Below, in pieces: positions 1 through 7,719 of a DNA stretch of 20,607 bases. Made by a program: the position numbers and the translations under genes. Within the stretch, counting starts at the first letter, position 1. Every line of letters starts with the position of its first letter. Source of the stretch: JBOHSA01 sp050732995 (GTDB lineage Bacteria; Gemmatimonadota; Gemmatimonadetes; Gemmatimonadales; GWC2-71-9); contig JBOHSA010000155.1 of assembly GCA_050732995.1 (NCBI GenBank), positions 1 through 20,607 of the forward strand, written 5' to 3'. Below the pieces are notes generated by a model that worked only from the letters and a program-made list of their open reading frames with translations, did no database searches and had not been told where the DNA came from.

Positions 1-2
1 CG

Positions 3-377
3 TTGCGGGTTTACGGGGTGCAGGCCGCCGGCGCCGCCGCCATCCACGACGCCTGGCACGCCGGGCGCCCGCGCAGCTACGACGCGGCGACGACCTTCGC
101 CGACGGACTCGCGACGCGCAGCACCTACGAGCTGACTTTCCCCGCCCTGCGCGCCGGGCTCGCCGGCTTCGTCACGGTCACCGACGCCGAAATCGCCGAC
201 GCCCTGCGCCTCTTGCTGCGGACGACCCATTCGCTGGTGGAAGGCGCGGGCGCGGCCGGCCTGGCGGCGCTCCTCGCCCTGCGCGACCGCCTCGGCGGTC
301 AGCGCGTCGGCATCATCCTGTCCGGCGGCAACATCGACGCCGAGACCCTGCGACGCGTGCTGGCGGGCGAGCTCTGA
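3..377 (+). CDS. Threonine/serine dehydratase, C-terminal part (PLP fold type II)
   Basis: The frame is open at the left edge, so only the last ~124 residues are present. They match the end of the fold-type-II PLP lyases (threonine ammonia-lyase, serine dehydratase, serine racemase). The stretch 'VEGAGAAGLAAL' is the conserved helix of that family. 'VGIILSGGNID' near the end carries the SGGN motif, whose Ser contacts the pyridine nitrogen of PLP. The protein stops about 15 residues after this motif, so there is no C-terminal ACT regulatory domain. That argues for the short catabolic/racemase-like form rather than the long, isoleucine-regulated IlvA. The expected reaction is deamination of Thr (to 2-oxobutanoate) or Ser (to pyruvate); the substrate cannot be decided here. 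The gene converges on the M20 hydrolase with 13 bases between the stops. Confidence 0.88.
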   Translation: MRVYGVQAAGAAAIHDAWHAGRPRSYDAATTFADGLATRSTYELTFPALRAGLAGFVTVTDAEIADALRLLLRTTHSLVEGAGAAGLAALLALRDRLGGQRVGIILSGGNIDAETLRRVLAGEL

Positions 378-390
378 GCGCCGCCCGCCG

Positions 391-1836
391 CTAGCGGCCG
401 AGCTCCTCGGCGTACGCCTTGCGCAGACTCTCCAGATAGCGGTCGAGCAGCCCCGCCATCGTTCGGTGCTCTTCCTGGACCGACCGGCGGAAGGCGGCGT
501 CGGTGAGGAAATGGTACAGCACGGCCGCCATGATCTTCGCGTCGAAGAGAAACCCCGTGTGGCCGACCGCCGTGAAGGCGTCCTTCTCCCGCTCATAGGA
601 ATGTCCGGCCGCGGGGGAGCTGAACACGCTCACGCCGACCCCCGGCACCACGCGCGAAACGACGCCCGTCTCCTCGTAGCCCGCCGGCCGGTCGAGCTCG
701 GCCTTCAGCCCGGGGGCGTTGAGCGCCTGGGCGTACGCGAAGGTCAGCTCCTCGAGAGTGGCGAGGGTGACGCCGTCACGATAGCGACCGTAGTTCTCGA
801 TCTTCACCTGGACGCCCGAGGCGAGCGCGGCGCCCCGGGCGGCGCTCGCCACCAGCGAATCGATGTGCTCGAGGTAGACCTCGTCCGGATAGCGCAGGTA
901 ATAGTCGGCCACCGCCCGGTCGGGCACGACGTTCGGGGCCGCCCCGCCCTCCGGGATGATGCCCTGGATCGAGGCTTCGGGCCGGAAGGTGCTGCGGAGC
1001 CCGTCCACGGCGACGTAGAAATGCACCGCCGCCGCGAGCGCGTTCCGGCCGTTCCAGGAGTCGCGCTGGTGCGCCGGCCGTCCGGTGAAAATGTAGCGCA
1101 CTTCGTTGATGTTCAGGCAGCACACGCCGAAGCCGGGGCGGCTGCGCGACGTCTCGCTCGAGCCGTGACTGCGCACGAGGATGTCGGCACCCCGAAAGAC
1201 GCCTGCCTCGAGCATCGCGGTCTTGGACGGCGGCCCGACTTCTTCGGCCGGCGTGCCGTAGGTGACGACGCGCCCGGGGATCCGCTTTTCCCTCATGTAC
1301 TCCGCCACGGCGAACGCCGCCGCGAGGCCCACCGGCCCCTGGGCGTTGTGGTGGTCGCCGTGAAACGCCCCCTGCGTCCCGCGCAGCGCATCGTACTCGA
1401 GGATCACCCCGAGGGTCGGACCGTCGGGGCCGGCGGGCGAGTCCCAGGTGCCGACGAACGCCGTGGCGAGTCCCGCCTGGCCGGTCGTGACCGCGAACCC
1501 GCGCGCGCGCAGGATAGCGGTCAGCGTATCCACCGCCTTGCGCTCCTGGAAGCCGACCTCCGGGTGCCGGCCGATCCAGTCGCTGACCGCTTCGAGACCC
1601 GCGGGGCCCCCCCCCGCCCACAGCTCTTCCACCCGGCGCAGGATGCGGTCGCGGTCGGCGTCCGGCCTGGTCGCGAGGCGGCGACCGAGGTCGGTGGGCT
1701 TCAGGCGGGCCTGGAGCGCGTCGATCTGGCGCAGGATCTCGCCGGCGGCGGCGCGCTCGGTTGGCGTCGTCTGCGCGCCGACGACCGCGGGAAGTCCAGC
1801 CGTAGTGAGGCTGAGAATGACGGCGTACCATCGCAT
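391..1836 (-). CDS. Exported M20-family amidohydrolase (AbgB-like)
   Basis: This 481-residue protein has an N-terminal signal peptide (about residues 1-21, ending VVGAQ), so it is probably periplasmic. I chose the ATG at 1836 because it starts the signal peptide; the frame stays open far upstream only as a shadow of the neighbouring gene. The body looks like the M20 peptidase/amidohydrolase clan, closest in style to AbgB (aminobenzoyl-glutamate utilisation): 'ILEYDALRG' (147-153), 'FHGDHHNAQGP' (158-168), 'GTPAEE' with Glu198-Glu199, a 'RSHGSSETS' segment and a late 'AAGHSYE' histidine. Members hydrolyse N-acyl or peptide amide bonds using two metals. The usual GHGCGHN metal motif reads HGDHHN here, so the bridging Cys appears replaced by Asp161. 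The substrate is unknown. It is transcribed divergently from the DUF5916 gene. Confidence 0.87.
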   Translation of the reverse strand: MRWYAVILSLTTAGLPAVVGAQTTPTERAAAGEILRQIDALQARLKPTDLGRRLATRPDADRDRILRRVEELWAGGGPAGLEAVSDWIGRHPEVGFQERKAVDTLTAILRARGFAVTTGQAGLATAFVGTWDSPAGPDGPTLGVILEYDALRGTQGAFHGDHHNAQGPVGLAAAFAVAEYMREKRIPGRVVTYGTPAEEVGPPSKTAMLEAGVFRGADILVRSHGSSETSRSRPGFGVCCLNINEVRYIFTGRPAHQRDSWNGRNALAAAVHFYVAVDGLRSTFRPEASIQGIIPEGGAAPNVVPDRAVADYYLRYPDEVYLEHIDSLVASAARGAALASGVQVKIENYGRYRDGVTLATLEELTFAYAQALNAPGLKAELDRPAGYEETGVVSRVVPGVGVSVFSSPAAGHSYEREKDAFTAVGHTGFLFDAKIMAAVLYHFLTDAAFRRSVQEEHRTMAGLLDRYLESLRKAYAEELGR

Positions 1837-2070
1837 GGGGCAGTCCTGTGTAGGGGCGCGCCAAGTGTGAAGCGTCGCCGGGCGGCCGTCAATGACGACG
1901 CGGAAGGCGCCGGCGCCGCATCCCGGACGCCGTCCGACACCGTGTCGCCGAGGCGCAACGCTCGCCGCCCGCGCCCGCTGGGGAGTCCTCGCGCTCCTCG
2001 AGCGCTGGCTCCGTGCAACCATTCCCGGCTCTCGCACGTCCAAGTAGGTATCCATCGCCTGGGCTCTGCC
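1837..2070. promoter_or_regulatory. Divergent intergenic region, M20 hydrolase / DUF5916 gene
   Basis: These 234 bases separate two divergently transcribed genes and must hold the promoters of both. I saw no convincing -35/-10 pair, operator palindrome or strong Shine-Dalgarno in front of either start, so the boundaries are those of the gap only. Long reading frames cross it on both strands but lack family features. Confidence 0.35.
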
Positions 2071-4785
2071 ATGACGCGAATCGTCGTCCGCCTCGCAGTG
2101 CTGGCCGTTGCCGCGCCCTTTCCCGTTCTCGCTCAAAACATCCATCCCACCCAACCGCCGGAAGTCCGGGCCGTCGCCCTCCCAACGGGGAGTCCTCTGC
2201 GGCTCGACGGCCGGCTGGACGAGGCCGTCTGGCGCACGGCGCCGGCGGCGACCGACTTCCGGCAACACCAGCCCCGCGAGGGCCAGCCCGCGACGCAGCG
2301 GACCGAGGTCCGGTTCGCCTACGATGGGACCGCGCTGTACGTGGGCGCGCGCATGTTCGACGAGCAGGGCGCGAGCGGCGTGCGGACCCGCCTGGTGCGC
2401 CGCGACGGCACGCTCGATTCGGACTACCTGGAGGTGATCTTGGACCCGTATCACGACCACATCGGGCGGCTGTTCTTCACGGTGAACCCGTCGGGTGTCC
2501 GGAGTGACGCCAATGGCCTGGGCGGCGGGGGGGACGACTCGTGGGACCCGGTCTGGGAGGTGGCGACGGCGATCGACTCGCTCGGCTGGACCGCCGAGCT
2601 GCGCATCCCCTTCTCGCAGCTGCGGTATCCCGAAACGTCGGCCGGGGAACAGACCTGGGGCCTCCAGATCTGGCGCCAGGCGAACCGGCTGAACGAAATC
2701 TCGCAGTGGTCGTTCTGGGGGTTGACCGAGAGTGGTGGCCCGCCGCGGTTCGGGCACCTCACGGGCCTCGCGATCTCGCGCCCGCCGGGCCGGGCCGAGT
2801 TCCTGCCGTACGTGGTGGGCCGGTCGGCCAACGTGCCGGTGAGCGACTCGACCGATCCGTTCCAGGATCCCCACGTGTGGGACGGTCGCCTGGGGGCGGA
2901 CGCGCGCGTGCTGCTCACGTCCAACCTTACCCTCAACGCGACCGTCAACCCCGATTTCGGCCAGGTCGAGGTGGACCCCGCAGTGGTGAATCTGACTGCG
3001 TTCGAGACGTTCTTCGAGGAGCGGCGGCCCTTCTTCGTGGAGGGCGCGGGCTACTTCGGGTTCGGCGGCTTGAACTGTTTCTTCTGCTCGAACGTCTCGA
3101 GCCTGTCGATGTTCTACACGCGCCGGGTCGGCCGATCGCCGCAAGTCCCGAGCAACGCGTTCGCCGGTGGCGGCGAGTACGCCGACCTCCCGGAGAACAC
3201 GACGATTCTGGGCGCTGCGAAGCTCACGGGGCGCACGCCGTCGGGCTGGTCGATCGGCGTGCTCGATGCCGTCACGCGCCGTGAACGGGCACTGGTCCAG
3301 TTGCCGGACAGCAGCCGGGTCCGGGCCACGGTCGAGCCGTTCACCAATTACTTCGTGGGCCGGGTGGCGAAGGACCTGCGACAGGGCGCGACGGTGATCC
3401 GGGCGATCGGCACGTCCGTGCTGCGCGATCTCGACGACCCGTATCTCCGGGCGCGGCTCAGCCGCCGCGCGGAGTCGTTCGGCCTCGGGACCGAGATGTG
3501 GTTCGGCAAGCGGGACTATCGCCTCATGGCCCAGGTGGCGGGGACGCAGGTCTCGGGCGACACCGCTGCGATGCGGCGGCTACAGCTCTCCCCCGCCCGC
3601 TACTTCCAGCGCCCGGACCGCGGCAACGGAGCCAACGGGTTCCTGAGCGACGCCTACGACCCCAAGCTCACGTCGCTGCGCGGGCTCGGCGCGTACGCTC
3701 GGTTCGCCCGGGAATCGGGTAGTCTGTTGTGGGAGGTGTCCACCAACCTGCGCACGCCGGGGTTCGAGAACAACGACATCGCGTTCCTCTCCCGGGCCGA
3801 CTATTGGTGGATGAGCGGCAACCTCTTTCGGCAGTGGACCAAGCCGACGACTTGGTACCGCCAGGTGTTTGTCATTGTCGGCGGCCAGCAGCAGTTCAAT
3901 TTCGATTGGGATTTCACGGACCAGCAAACGCAGCTGTTCGGCTACGTCCAGCCGCTCAACTACTGGGAGGTGAGCGGGTTCTGGATCCACCGGCCCTCCC
4001 TGCTGGACGACCGGTTGAGCCGCGGCGGGCCCGTAGTGCGCCGGCCCGGCATCGACTTCTGGTCGACGAGCGTGTCGACCGACCGGCGGAAGTCCGTCGT
4101 GCTCAACGCCTTCGGCGACGTGGGCTGCGACGGCGACGGCCACTGCGATCGCAACGTCGGCCTCACGCTCCAGGTCCGGCCGGCCTCCAACATTTCGGTG
4201 TCCGCCGGGCCCTCGCTCGGCCACGACGAGACCGGCGTGCAGTACGTGACCACCGTGTCCGACCCGACCGCCACCGCGTTCTACGGGCGGCGCTACGTCT
4301 TCGCCGACCTGGAGCAGAACTCGATCGCGATGAACACGCGGTTCAACATCACGTTCTCGCCCAACCTGACGTTCGAGCTGTTCGTGCAGCCGCTGATCGC
4401 GAGCGGCGACTATTCCCGGTACAAGGAGTACGCCGCGCCGCGCGGGCTGCGGCGGCTGGTCTACGGCGTGGACTTGGGGTCCGATTCCGTCAAGCTGGGC
4501 AGCGCGGGAAGACCCGACTCCATCTTCATCGACCCCGACGGCGGCGGCCCCGCCGCCCGGTTCGTGTTCGAGGATCCGAGCTTCACGTTCCGCTCGCTCC
4601 GCGGCAACGCGGTCCTGCGCTGGGAGTATCGCCCCGGCTCGACGCTGTATCTGGTCTGGACCCGCAGCAGCGCATCGTCGCTCACTCGGCGGGCGATCGA
4701 CTTCGGGGCCGACGCGCGCGATCTGTTCCGCGGGCCGGCGGAGAATATCTTCCTGGTCAAAGTCAACTACTGGCTGGGAATCTAG
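2071..4785 (+). CDS. CBM9-like / DUF5916 outer-membrane protein
   Basis: This is a 904-residue protein. Residues 1-22 form a signal peptide (MTRIVVRLAVLAVAAPFPVLAQ), which fixes the start at 2071 rather than the far-upstream start of the open frame. Residues ~35-240 are a CBM9-type carbohydrate-binding-like domain ('LDGRLDEAVWRTA', 'DYLEVILDPYHDH', 'WTAELRIPFSQLRYP'). After that comes the DUF5916 region, marked by 'NPDFGQVEVDPAVVNLT' (~293-309) and 'FFEERRPFFVEGAGYF'. The remainder has the alternating aromatic pattern of a beta-barrel ending in 'FLVKVNYWLGI', a typical terminal strand. Length is normal for the family, so the gene looks intact. Two cysteine pairs are unusual for a barrel: 'NCFFCS' (~335) and 'GCDGDGHC'. 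The role is unknown; surface binding or uptake of glycans is a guess from the CBM9 part. Confidence 0.9.
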   Translation: MTRIVVRLAVLAVAAPFPVLAQNIHPTQPPEVRAVALPTGSPLRLDGRLDEAVWRTAPAATDFRQHQPREGQPATQRTEVRFAYDGTALYVGARMFDEQGASGVRTRLVRRDGTLDSDYLEVILDPYHDHIGRLFFTVNPSGVRSDANGLGGGGDDSWDPVWEVATAIDSLGWTAELRIPFSQLRYPETSAGEQTWGLQIWRQANRLNEISQWSFWGLTESGGPPRFGHLTGLAISRPPGRAEFLPYVVGRSANVPVSDSTDPFQDPHVWDGRLGADARVLLTSNLTLNATVNPDFGQVEVDPAVVNLTAFETFFEERRPFFVEGAGYFGFGGLNCFFCSNVSSLSMFYTRRVGRSPQVPSNAFAGGGEYADLPENTTILGAAKLTGRTPSGWSIGVLDAVTRRERALVQLPDSSRVRATVEPFTNYFVGRVAKDLRQGATVIRAIGTSVLRDLDDPYLRARLSRRAESFGLGTEMWFGKRDYRLMAQVAGTQVSGDTAAMRRLQLSPARYFQRPDRGNGANGFLSDAYDPKLTSLRGLGAYARFARESGSLLWEVSTNLRTPGFENNDIAFLSRADYWWMSGNLFRQWTKPTTWYRQVFVIVGGQQQFNFDWDFTDQQTQLFGYVQPLNYWEVSGFWIHRPSLLDDRLSRGGPVVRRPGIDFWSTSVSTDRRKSVVLNAFGDVGCDGDGHCDRNVGLTLQVRPASNISVSAGPSLGHDETGVQYVTTVSDPTATAFYGRRYVFADLEQNSIAMNTRFNITFSPNLTFELFVQPLIASGDYSRYKEYAAPRGLRRLVYGVDLGSDSVKLGSAGRPDSIFIDPDGGGPAARFVFEDPSFTFRSLRGNAVLRWEYRPGSTLYLVWTRSSASSLTRRAIDFGADARDLFRGPAENIFLVKVNYWLGI

Positions 4786-4899
4786 CTCGACCTCGCGGGG
4801 CGATGCGGCGCGCGCCATTACCGCTGGGCCACGCTGACGTTCATCGTGGAGCCCGAGGCGCCGTACCGCCTGCGGGGCATTCGAGTGGAGGTCGGCTAG
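4786..4899 (+). pseudogene. Possible 3' remnant of a lost gene
   Basis: Directly after the DUF5916 stop, the same frame stays open for 37 codons to a TAG at 4897-4899. The end of this stretch, 'RWATLTFIVEPEAPYRLRGI' followed by RVEVG, looks like natural beta-strand protein. It resembles the C-terminal strand of the domain that follows some serine-hydrolase (beta-lactamase-like) sequences. It has no start codon or ribosome site of its own. I read it as the tail of a deleted gene, with low certainty; it could also be chance in GC-rich DNA. Confidence 0.28.
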
Positions 4900-5543
4900 C
4901 CCGCAGCCGGGACGGCGTCCAGCAGGGACCGGACGTGTTCGATCTCGTCGGCGTTGATGGTATGGCCCATCCCCGGGTAGATCCGTTTGGTCACCCGCGC
5001 GCCGAGCCGGGTGAACACCGCCTCCGTCTCATCCACCCGCCGCTTGGGGACGTGGGGGTCCACGTCGCTCGAGCCGAGAAACACGGGTGTGCCTTCGAAG
5101 CTCCCCGCGTAGTCGCGCGCCGTGCCCTCCGGACCGATCAAACCGCCCGAGAGCCCCACGACGGCGCCGTAACGGCGGGCGTGGCGTGCGGCGAACTCGA
5201 GGGCGAGGCACGCCCCTTGGGAGAAGCCGAGCAGCACGACGCGCGGCGCCGGCAGGCCCGCCGTCTCGGTCCGGCCGAGGGCCTCCTCAACCAGCCGCAG
5301 CGCCGAGGAGAGGTGCGGCTCGTTGCGCTCGATGCGCTCGAGAAAGCTGTACGGGTACCAAGTGCGGCCCGCGGCCGCGGGCGCGCAACAGGCGAACTGC
5401 GGGCGGTCGAGCGTCCGGGCGAGCTCCCGCATGTCCTGGGGCGACCCGCCGCGCCCATGGAGCAGGACCATCGCGCCGCGCGCCGTAGCGAGCGGCGCGC
5501 CCGAGACCAGGATCGGTTGCTCGCCGTGTGGATCCCGGGGCAC
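4896..5543 (-). CDS. Alpha/beta-hydrolase carboxylesterase (MhqD/YodD-like)
   Basis: This 215-residue cytosolic alpha/beta hydrolase belongs to the phospholipase/carboxylesterase family. The oxyanion segment is 'VLLHGRGGSPQDM' (26-38), the nucleophile elbow is 'GFSQG' with Ser108, the acid is probably Asp162 ('SSDVDPHVP') and the base is His194 ('GMGHT'). It starts with GTG at 5543, only 6 bases after the stop of the ring-cleaving dioxygenase gene, so the two are almost certainly co-transcribed and translationally linked. In Bacillus subtilis the same partners, MhqO (dioxygenase) and MhqD (hydrolase), act in resistance to methylhydroquinone and catechol. A quinone-detoxification role is inferred from that pairing. 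Length is normal (family about 200-220). Confidence 0.88.
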   Translation of the reverse strand: MPRDPHGEQPILVSGAPLATARGAMVLLHGRGGSPQDMRELARTLDRPQFACCAPAAAGRTWYPYSFLERIERNEPHLSSALRLVEEALGRTETAGLPAPRVVLLGFSQGACLALEFAARHARRYGAVVGLSGGLIGPEGTARDYAGSFEGTPVFLGSSDVDPHVPKRRVDETEAVFTRLGARVTKRIYPGMGHTINADEIEHVRSLLDAVPAAG

Positions 5544-5549
5544 TCGGGC

Positions 5550-6503
5550 TCAGTCGCTCACGGCGGCTGGCGCCCGGAGCGGCGGGAGCCGGGTCTCGAT
5601 GGCGCTCCGGTGCGGCTCGAGCCACGGCGGGAGCACCAGCCGCTCCCCGAGCGTGTCGAGCGGCTCGTCGGTGGCGAACCCCGGGCCGTCCGTCGCGAGC
5701 TCGAACAGCACGCCCCCGGGCTCCAGGAAGTAGACCGACTTGAACCAGAACCGGTCGATCACCTCGGTCGGGCGGCGGCCCGCCGCCGCCACGCGCGAGC
5801 GGGCTTCGAGCTGGGCGGCTGCGTCCGGGACGCGCCAGGCGACGTGGTGCATGGCCCCCCTGCCCCAGGCGCCGCGCGCGACACCCGGGACCTCGCGGAT
5901 CTCGAGGAACCGGCCCGAGCCGCCGCCGCCCAGTCCGTAACGGTGCCAGCCGCCCTCCTCGCCCAACGGCGCGAAGCCCAGCACGTCCGTGAGCAAGCGC
6001 GCGGTGAGGGCGCGGTCGCGCTCCCACAGGCGCACGGCGTGCAACCCGAAGATCTGTCGGGACTCGGGCACCGGACTCCGATCCCACGGCGTGAACTCCC
6101 GCGGGTCCCGCGTCTCGACAAAGGCCAGCTCCAGCCCATGGGGGTCGGTCACGGGCAGCGCGCGTGCGCCGCGCCGGACCTCGGCCGTTCCGGTCCGCGC
6201 GCCATAGTGCGCGAGCCGGTCGCCCCAATAGCCCAGGCTCTCCGCAGGCACGGCGAGCTGGATCTCCGACGCCAGACCCGACCCTGTGCGCCACGGCGGC
6301 TGATCCGGCCAGGGGAAGAAGGTCAGATCCGTCCCCGGGCGTCCTTCGGCGTCGGCGTAGAACAGGTGGTAGGTGTCCGGCACGTCCTGGTTCACGCTCC
6401 TCTTGACCAGGCGCATCCCCAGGACGCCCGCGTAGAAGTCGAGGTTCTCCTGGGCATCACCCGCGATGCAGGTGATGTGATGAATGCCGGTGAGCTCGGT
6501 CAT
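5550..6503 (-). CDS. Ring-cleaving glyoxalase-family dioxygenase (MhqO/PcpA-like)
   Basis: This is a 317-residue protein with two vicinal-oxygen-chelate (glyoxalase) modules. Module 1 starts 'GIHHITCIAGD' (6-16) and contains 'FYAGVLGMRLVKRSVNQD', a signature of the MhqO/PcpA hydroquinone-type dioxygenases. Module 2 supplies 'MHHVAWRVPD' and 'VLFELATDGPG'. The expected metal triad is His9 (or His8), His220 and Glu268, all present. The start at 6503 is preceded by a purine-rich CAGGGGA site and gives the canonical MTELTGIHHIT beginning. Family members open hydroquinone or catechol rings with Fe(II) and O2. It is the first gene of a two-gene unit with the carboxylesterase. The C-terminus ('DTLGERLVLPPWLE') is complete. 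It diverges from the lipoprotein gene at 6616. Confidence 0.9.
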   Translation of the reverse strand: MTELTGIHHITCIAGDAQENLDFYAGVLGMRLVKRSVNQDVPDTYHLFYADAEGRPGTDLTFFPWPDQPPWRTGSGLASEIQLAVPAESLGYWGDRLAHYGARTGTAEVRRGARALPVTDPHGLELAFVETRDPREFTPWDRSPVPESRQIFGLHAVRLWERDRALTARLLTDVLGFAPLGEEGGWHRYGLGGGGSGRFLEIREVPGVARGAWGRGAMHHVAWRVPDAAAQLEARSRVAAAGRRPTEVIDRFWFKSVYFLEPGGVLFELATDGPGFATDEPLDTLGERLVLPPWLEPHRSAIETRLPPLRAPAAVSD

Positions 6504-6615
6504 AGCGGTCCCCTGATGATAGCGCCGCCGGAGAGGGGGGGCTACGAGCCTGAGGCTTGCCCCGCCCGACGCGATCACCCATGTTGCTCGCCATCTCTCA
6601 CCCGGCAGGAGTCGC

Positions 6616-7248
6616 GTGATCGCTCGCACCACCCTACGGTGGACCGGAATCGTCTCGGTGGCCCTCCTCGCGCTCGGCTGCGGCTCGAAGCGCGTGCTCG
6701 TGCCCGCCCGCATGGATCTCCGACCCTACGGGCGGCTCGCGCTCCTGACGTTCACGGTCGAGAACGCCAAGGGCTCGCTCCACACACTCGCGACGCAGCG
6801 TTTTTCCGAGGAAGTCCTCGCGAGCCAGCCCGGGATCGAGGTCCTGGAGCTCGGCCCCGCCGACTCACTCGTGGCGCGGGCGGGGGAGCGGGAGTTCGGG
6901 CCCCGCTCGGCCCGAGCTCTGGGCGAGGAGCACAGGACGCCGGTCGTGTTCCTGGGCCATCTCAAGGTGTCGGACGTGAAGCCGAGCGCGCGGCTGCTCG
7001 GGGTCAATGTGCCGCGCGCCGAGGCGAAGGTGACGGTGGAGCTCACGGTGCGGCTCGTCTCGACGGCTTCGGGCGGGACGCTATGGCGGGCAAGCGCCGC
7101 CGCCACCGAGACGGTGGGACAGATCGGGCTGTCGGGCGGCGTGCCGTTTTTCTCCGCCGAAGACCCGAATGAAGCCTACGGCCGGCTCGTCGGGTACCTG
7201 GTGCGCCAGGTGACGTGGGACTTTCGGCCGACCTGGCAGCAGCCCTAG
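6616..7248 (+). CDS. Lipoprotein of unknown function (CsgG/TolB-N-like style)
   Basis: This 210-residue protein starts at a GTG preceded by AGGAG (6607-6611). The N-terminus is a lipoprotein signal: a charged start, hydrophobic 'IVSVALLALGC' and a lipobox Cys at about residue 23 (LALGC). It should therefore be lipid-anchored in the periplasm. The mature part begins 'RPYGRLALLTFTVENAKGS', followed by 'LATQRFSEEVLASQPGIEVLEL' in two steps. This strand-helix-strand order resembles the nucleotide-binding-like fold of CsgG, TolB-N and LpoB-type lipoproteins, where the first strand reads 'VAVLPF'. No catalytic motif is visible. It ends in 'VRQVTWDFRPTWQQP'. No specific family was recognised and the function is unknown. 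Confidence 0.8.
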   Translation: MIARTTLRWTGIVSVALLALGCGSKRVLVPARMDLRPYGRLALLTFTVENAKGSLHTLATQRFSEEVLASQPGIEVLELGPADSLVARAGEREFGPRSARALGEEHRTPVVFLGHLKVSDVKPSARLLGVNVPRAEAKVTVELTVRLVSTASGGTLWRASAAATETVGQIGLSGGVPFFSAEDPNEAYGRLVGYLVRQVTWDFRPTWQQP

Positions 7249-7385
7249 TAACCGGTCACGATCACGCTGTCGTAGTTGCGTTCCGGCAGGTACAGGATCT
7301 CGATCCGGTCTCCCACGCAGGCGACGCTTGCGCGCCCCGTGCCGCCTCGGCCGCCTCTAGCAGCACCCCGCGCAGCGCCGGGCTA
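7245..7385 (-). pseudogene. Short gene relic (C-terminal tail)
   Basis: Between two plus-strand genes, the minus strand ends in a protein-like tail, 'VGDRIEILYLPERNYDSVIV' plus TGY and a TAG at 7245-7247. Just upstream a different frame reads 'ALRGVLLEAAEAARGAQ', which looks helical and natural. The two could be one protein broken by a frameshift near 7320-7335. There is no start codon with a ribosome site. The family is not recognised. The stop overlaps the stop of the lipoprotein gene. Confidence 0.27.
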
Positions 7386-7429
7386 ACTTGGGTGGAACGC
7401 GAACCCCCTGGGCCGGAAGGAGGCGCCCC

Positions 7430-7714
7430 ATGACACCGAGCCCCGAGCTGCTGCAAGCGGTCGCGCAGGCCCGCGACGAGGCGAAGTCGATCCTGCGTGC
7501 GCTCGAAGAACAGGGACATCCGGAGACCGGGCACTCGAGCGGCCTCTATCTCGCGCTCGTGGCGCTCCAGAAGCGCCTAGCCACCACCGAGGCCGCGCAA
7601 CTCCCCAAACAACTCGTGGCCGAGCTGGAGCAGCTGGTGAGTGGGTGCGTCGGGAAGCTCGCCCCGATTCGCCCGCTACTCGACAAGGCCCTGCGCGTGG
7701 CCCGCGACAGGTAA
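7430..7714 (+). CDS. Small helical hypothetical protein
   Basis: This 94-residue protein starts at ATG 7430, with a near-perfect GGAAGGAGG ribosome site at 7415-7423 that decides the start over the longer open frame. The sequence is almost all amphipathic helix with no membrane segment or signal: 'PELLQAVAQARDEAKSIL', 'GLYLALVALQKRLATTE' and 'LVAELEQLVSGCVGKL'. A short Gly/His/Ser turn ('GHPETGHSSG') breaks the helices. A three- or four-helix bundle is likely. The family is not recognised and the function is unknown. It converges on the kinase relic, with 5 bases between the two ends. Confidence 0.72.
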   Translation: MTPSPELLQAVAQARDEAKSILRALEEQGHPETGHSSGLYLALVALQKRLATTEAAQLPKQLVAELEQLVSGCVGKLAPIRPLLDKALRVARDR

Positions 7715-7719
7715 CGAGC

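Noticed and set aside
369..405. Palindromes (GAGCTC twice, GCCGCTAGCGGC) between the convergent first two genes as a bidirectional terminator
   Set aside because: The stems are short and self-complementary restriction-site-like words, and no T run follows. There is not enough to call a terminator.
466..2070. Long open frame continuing upstream of the DUF5916 gene on the plus strand
   Set aside because: It is antisense to the M20 hydrolase, Arg/Gly/Pro-rich and featureless. The signal peptide at 2071 marks the true start.
1837..3144. Upstream extension of the M20 frame on the minus strand
   Set aside because: It overlaps the DUF5916 gene antisense and has the composition of a shadow frame. 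The signal peptide starts at 1836.
3729..7172. 1147-residue plus-strand open frame
   Set aside because: It crosses several well-supported genes in a different frame or strand and shows only GC-driven Arg/Pro/Ala composition.
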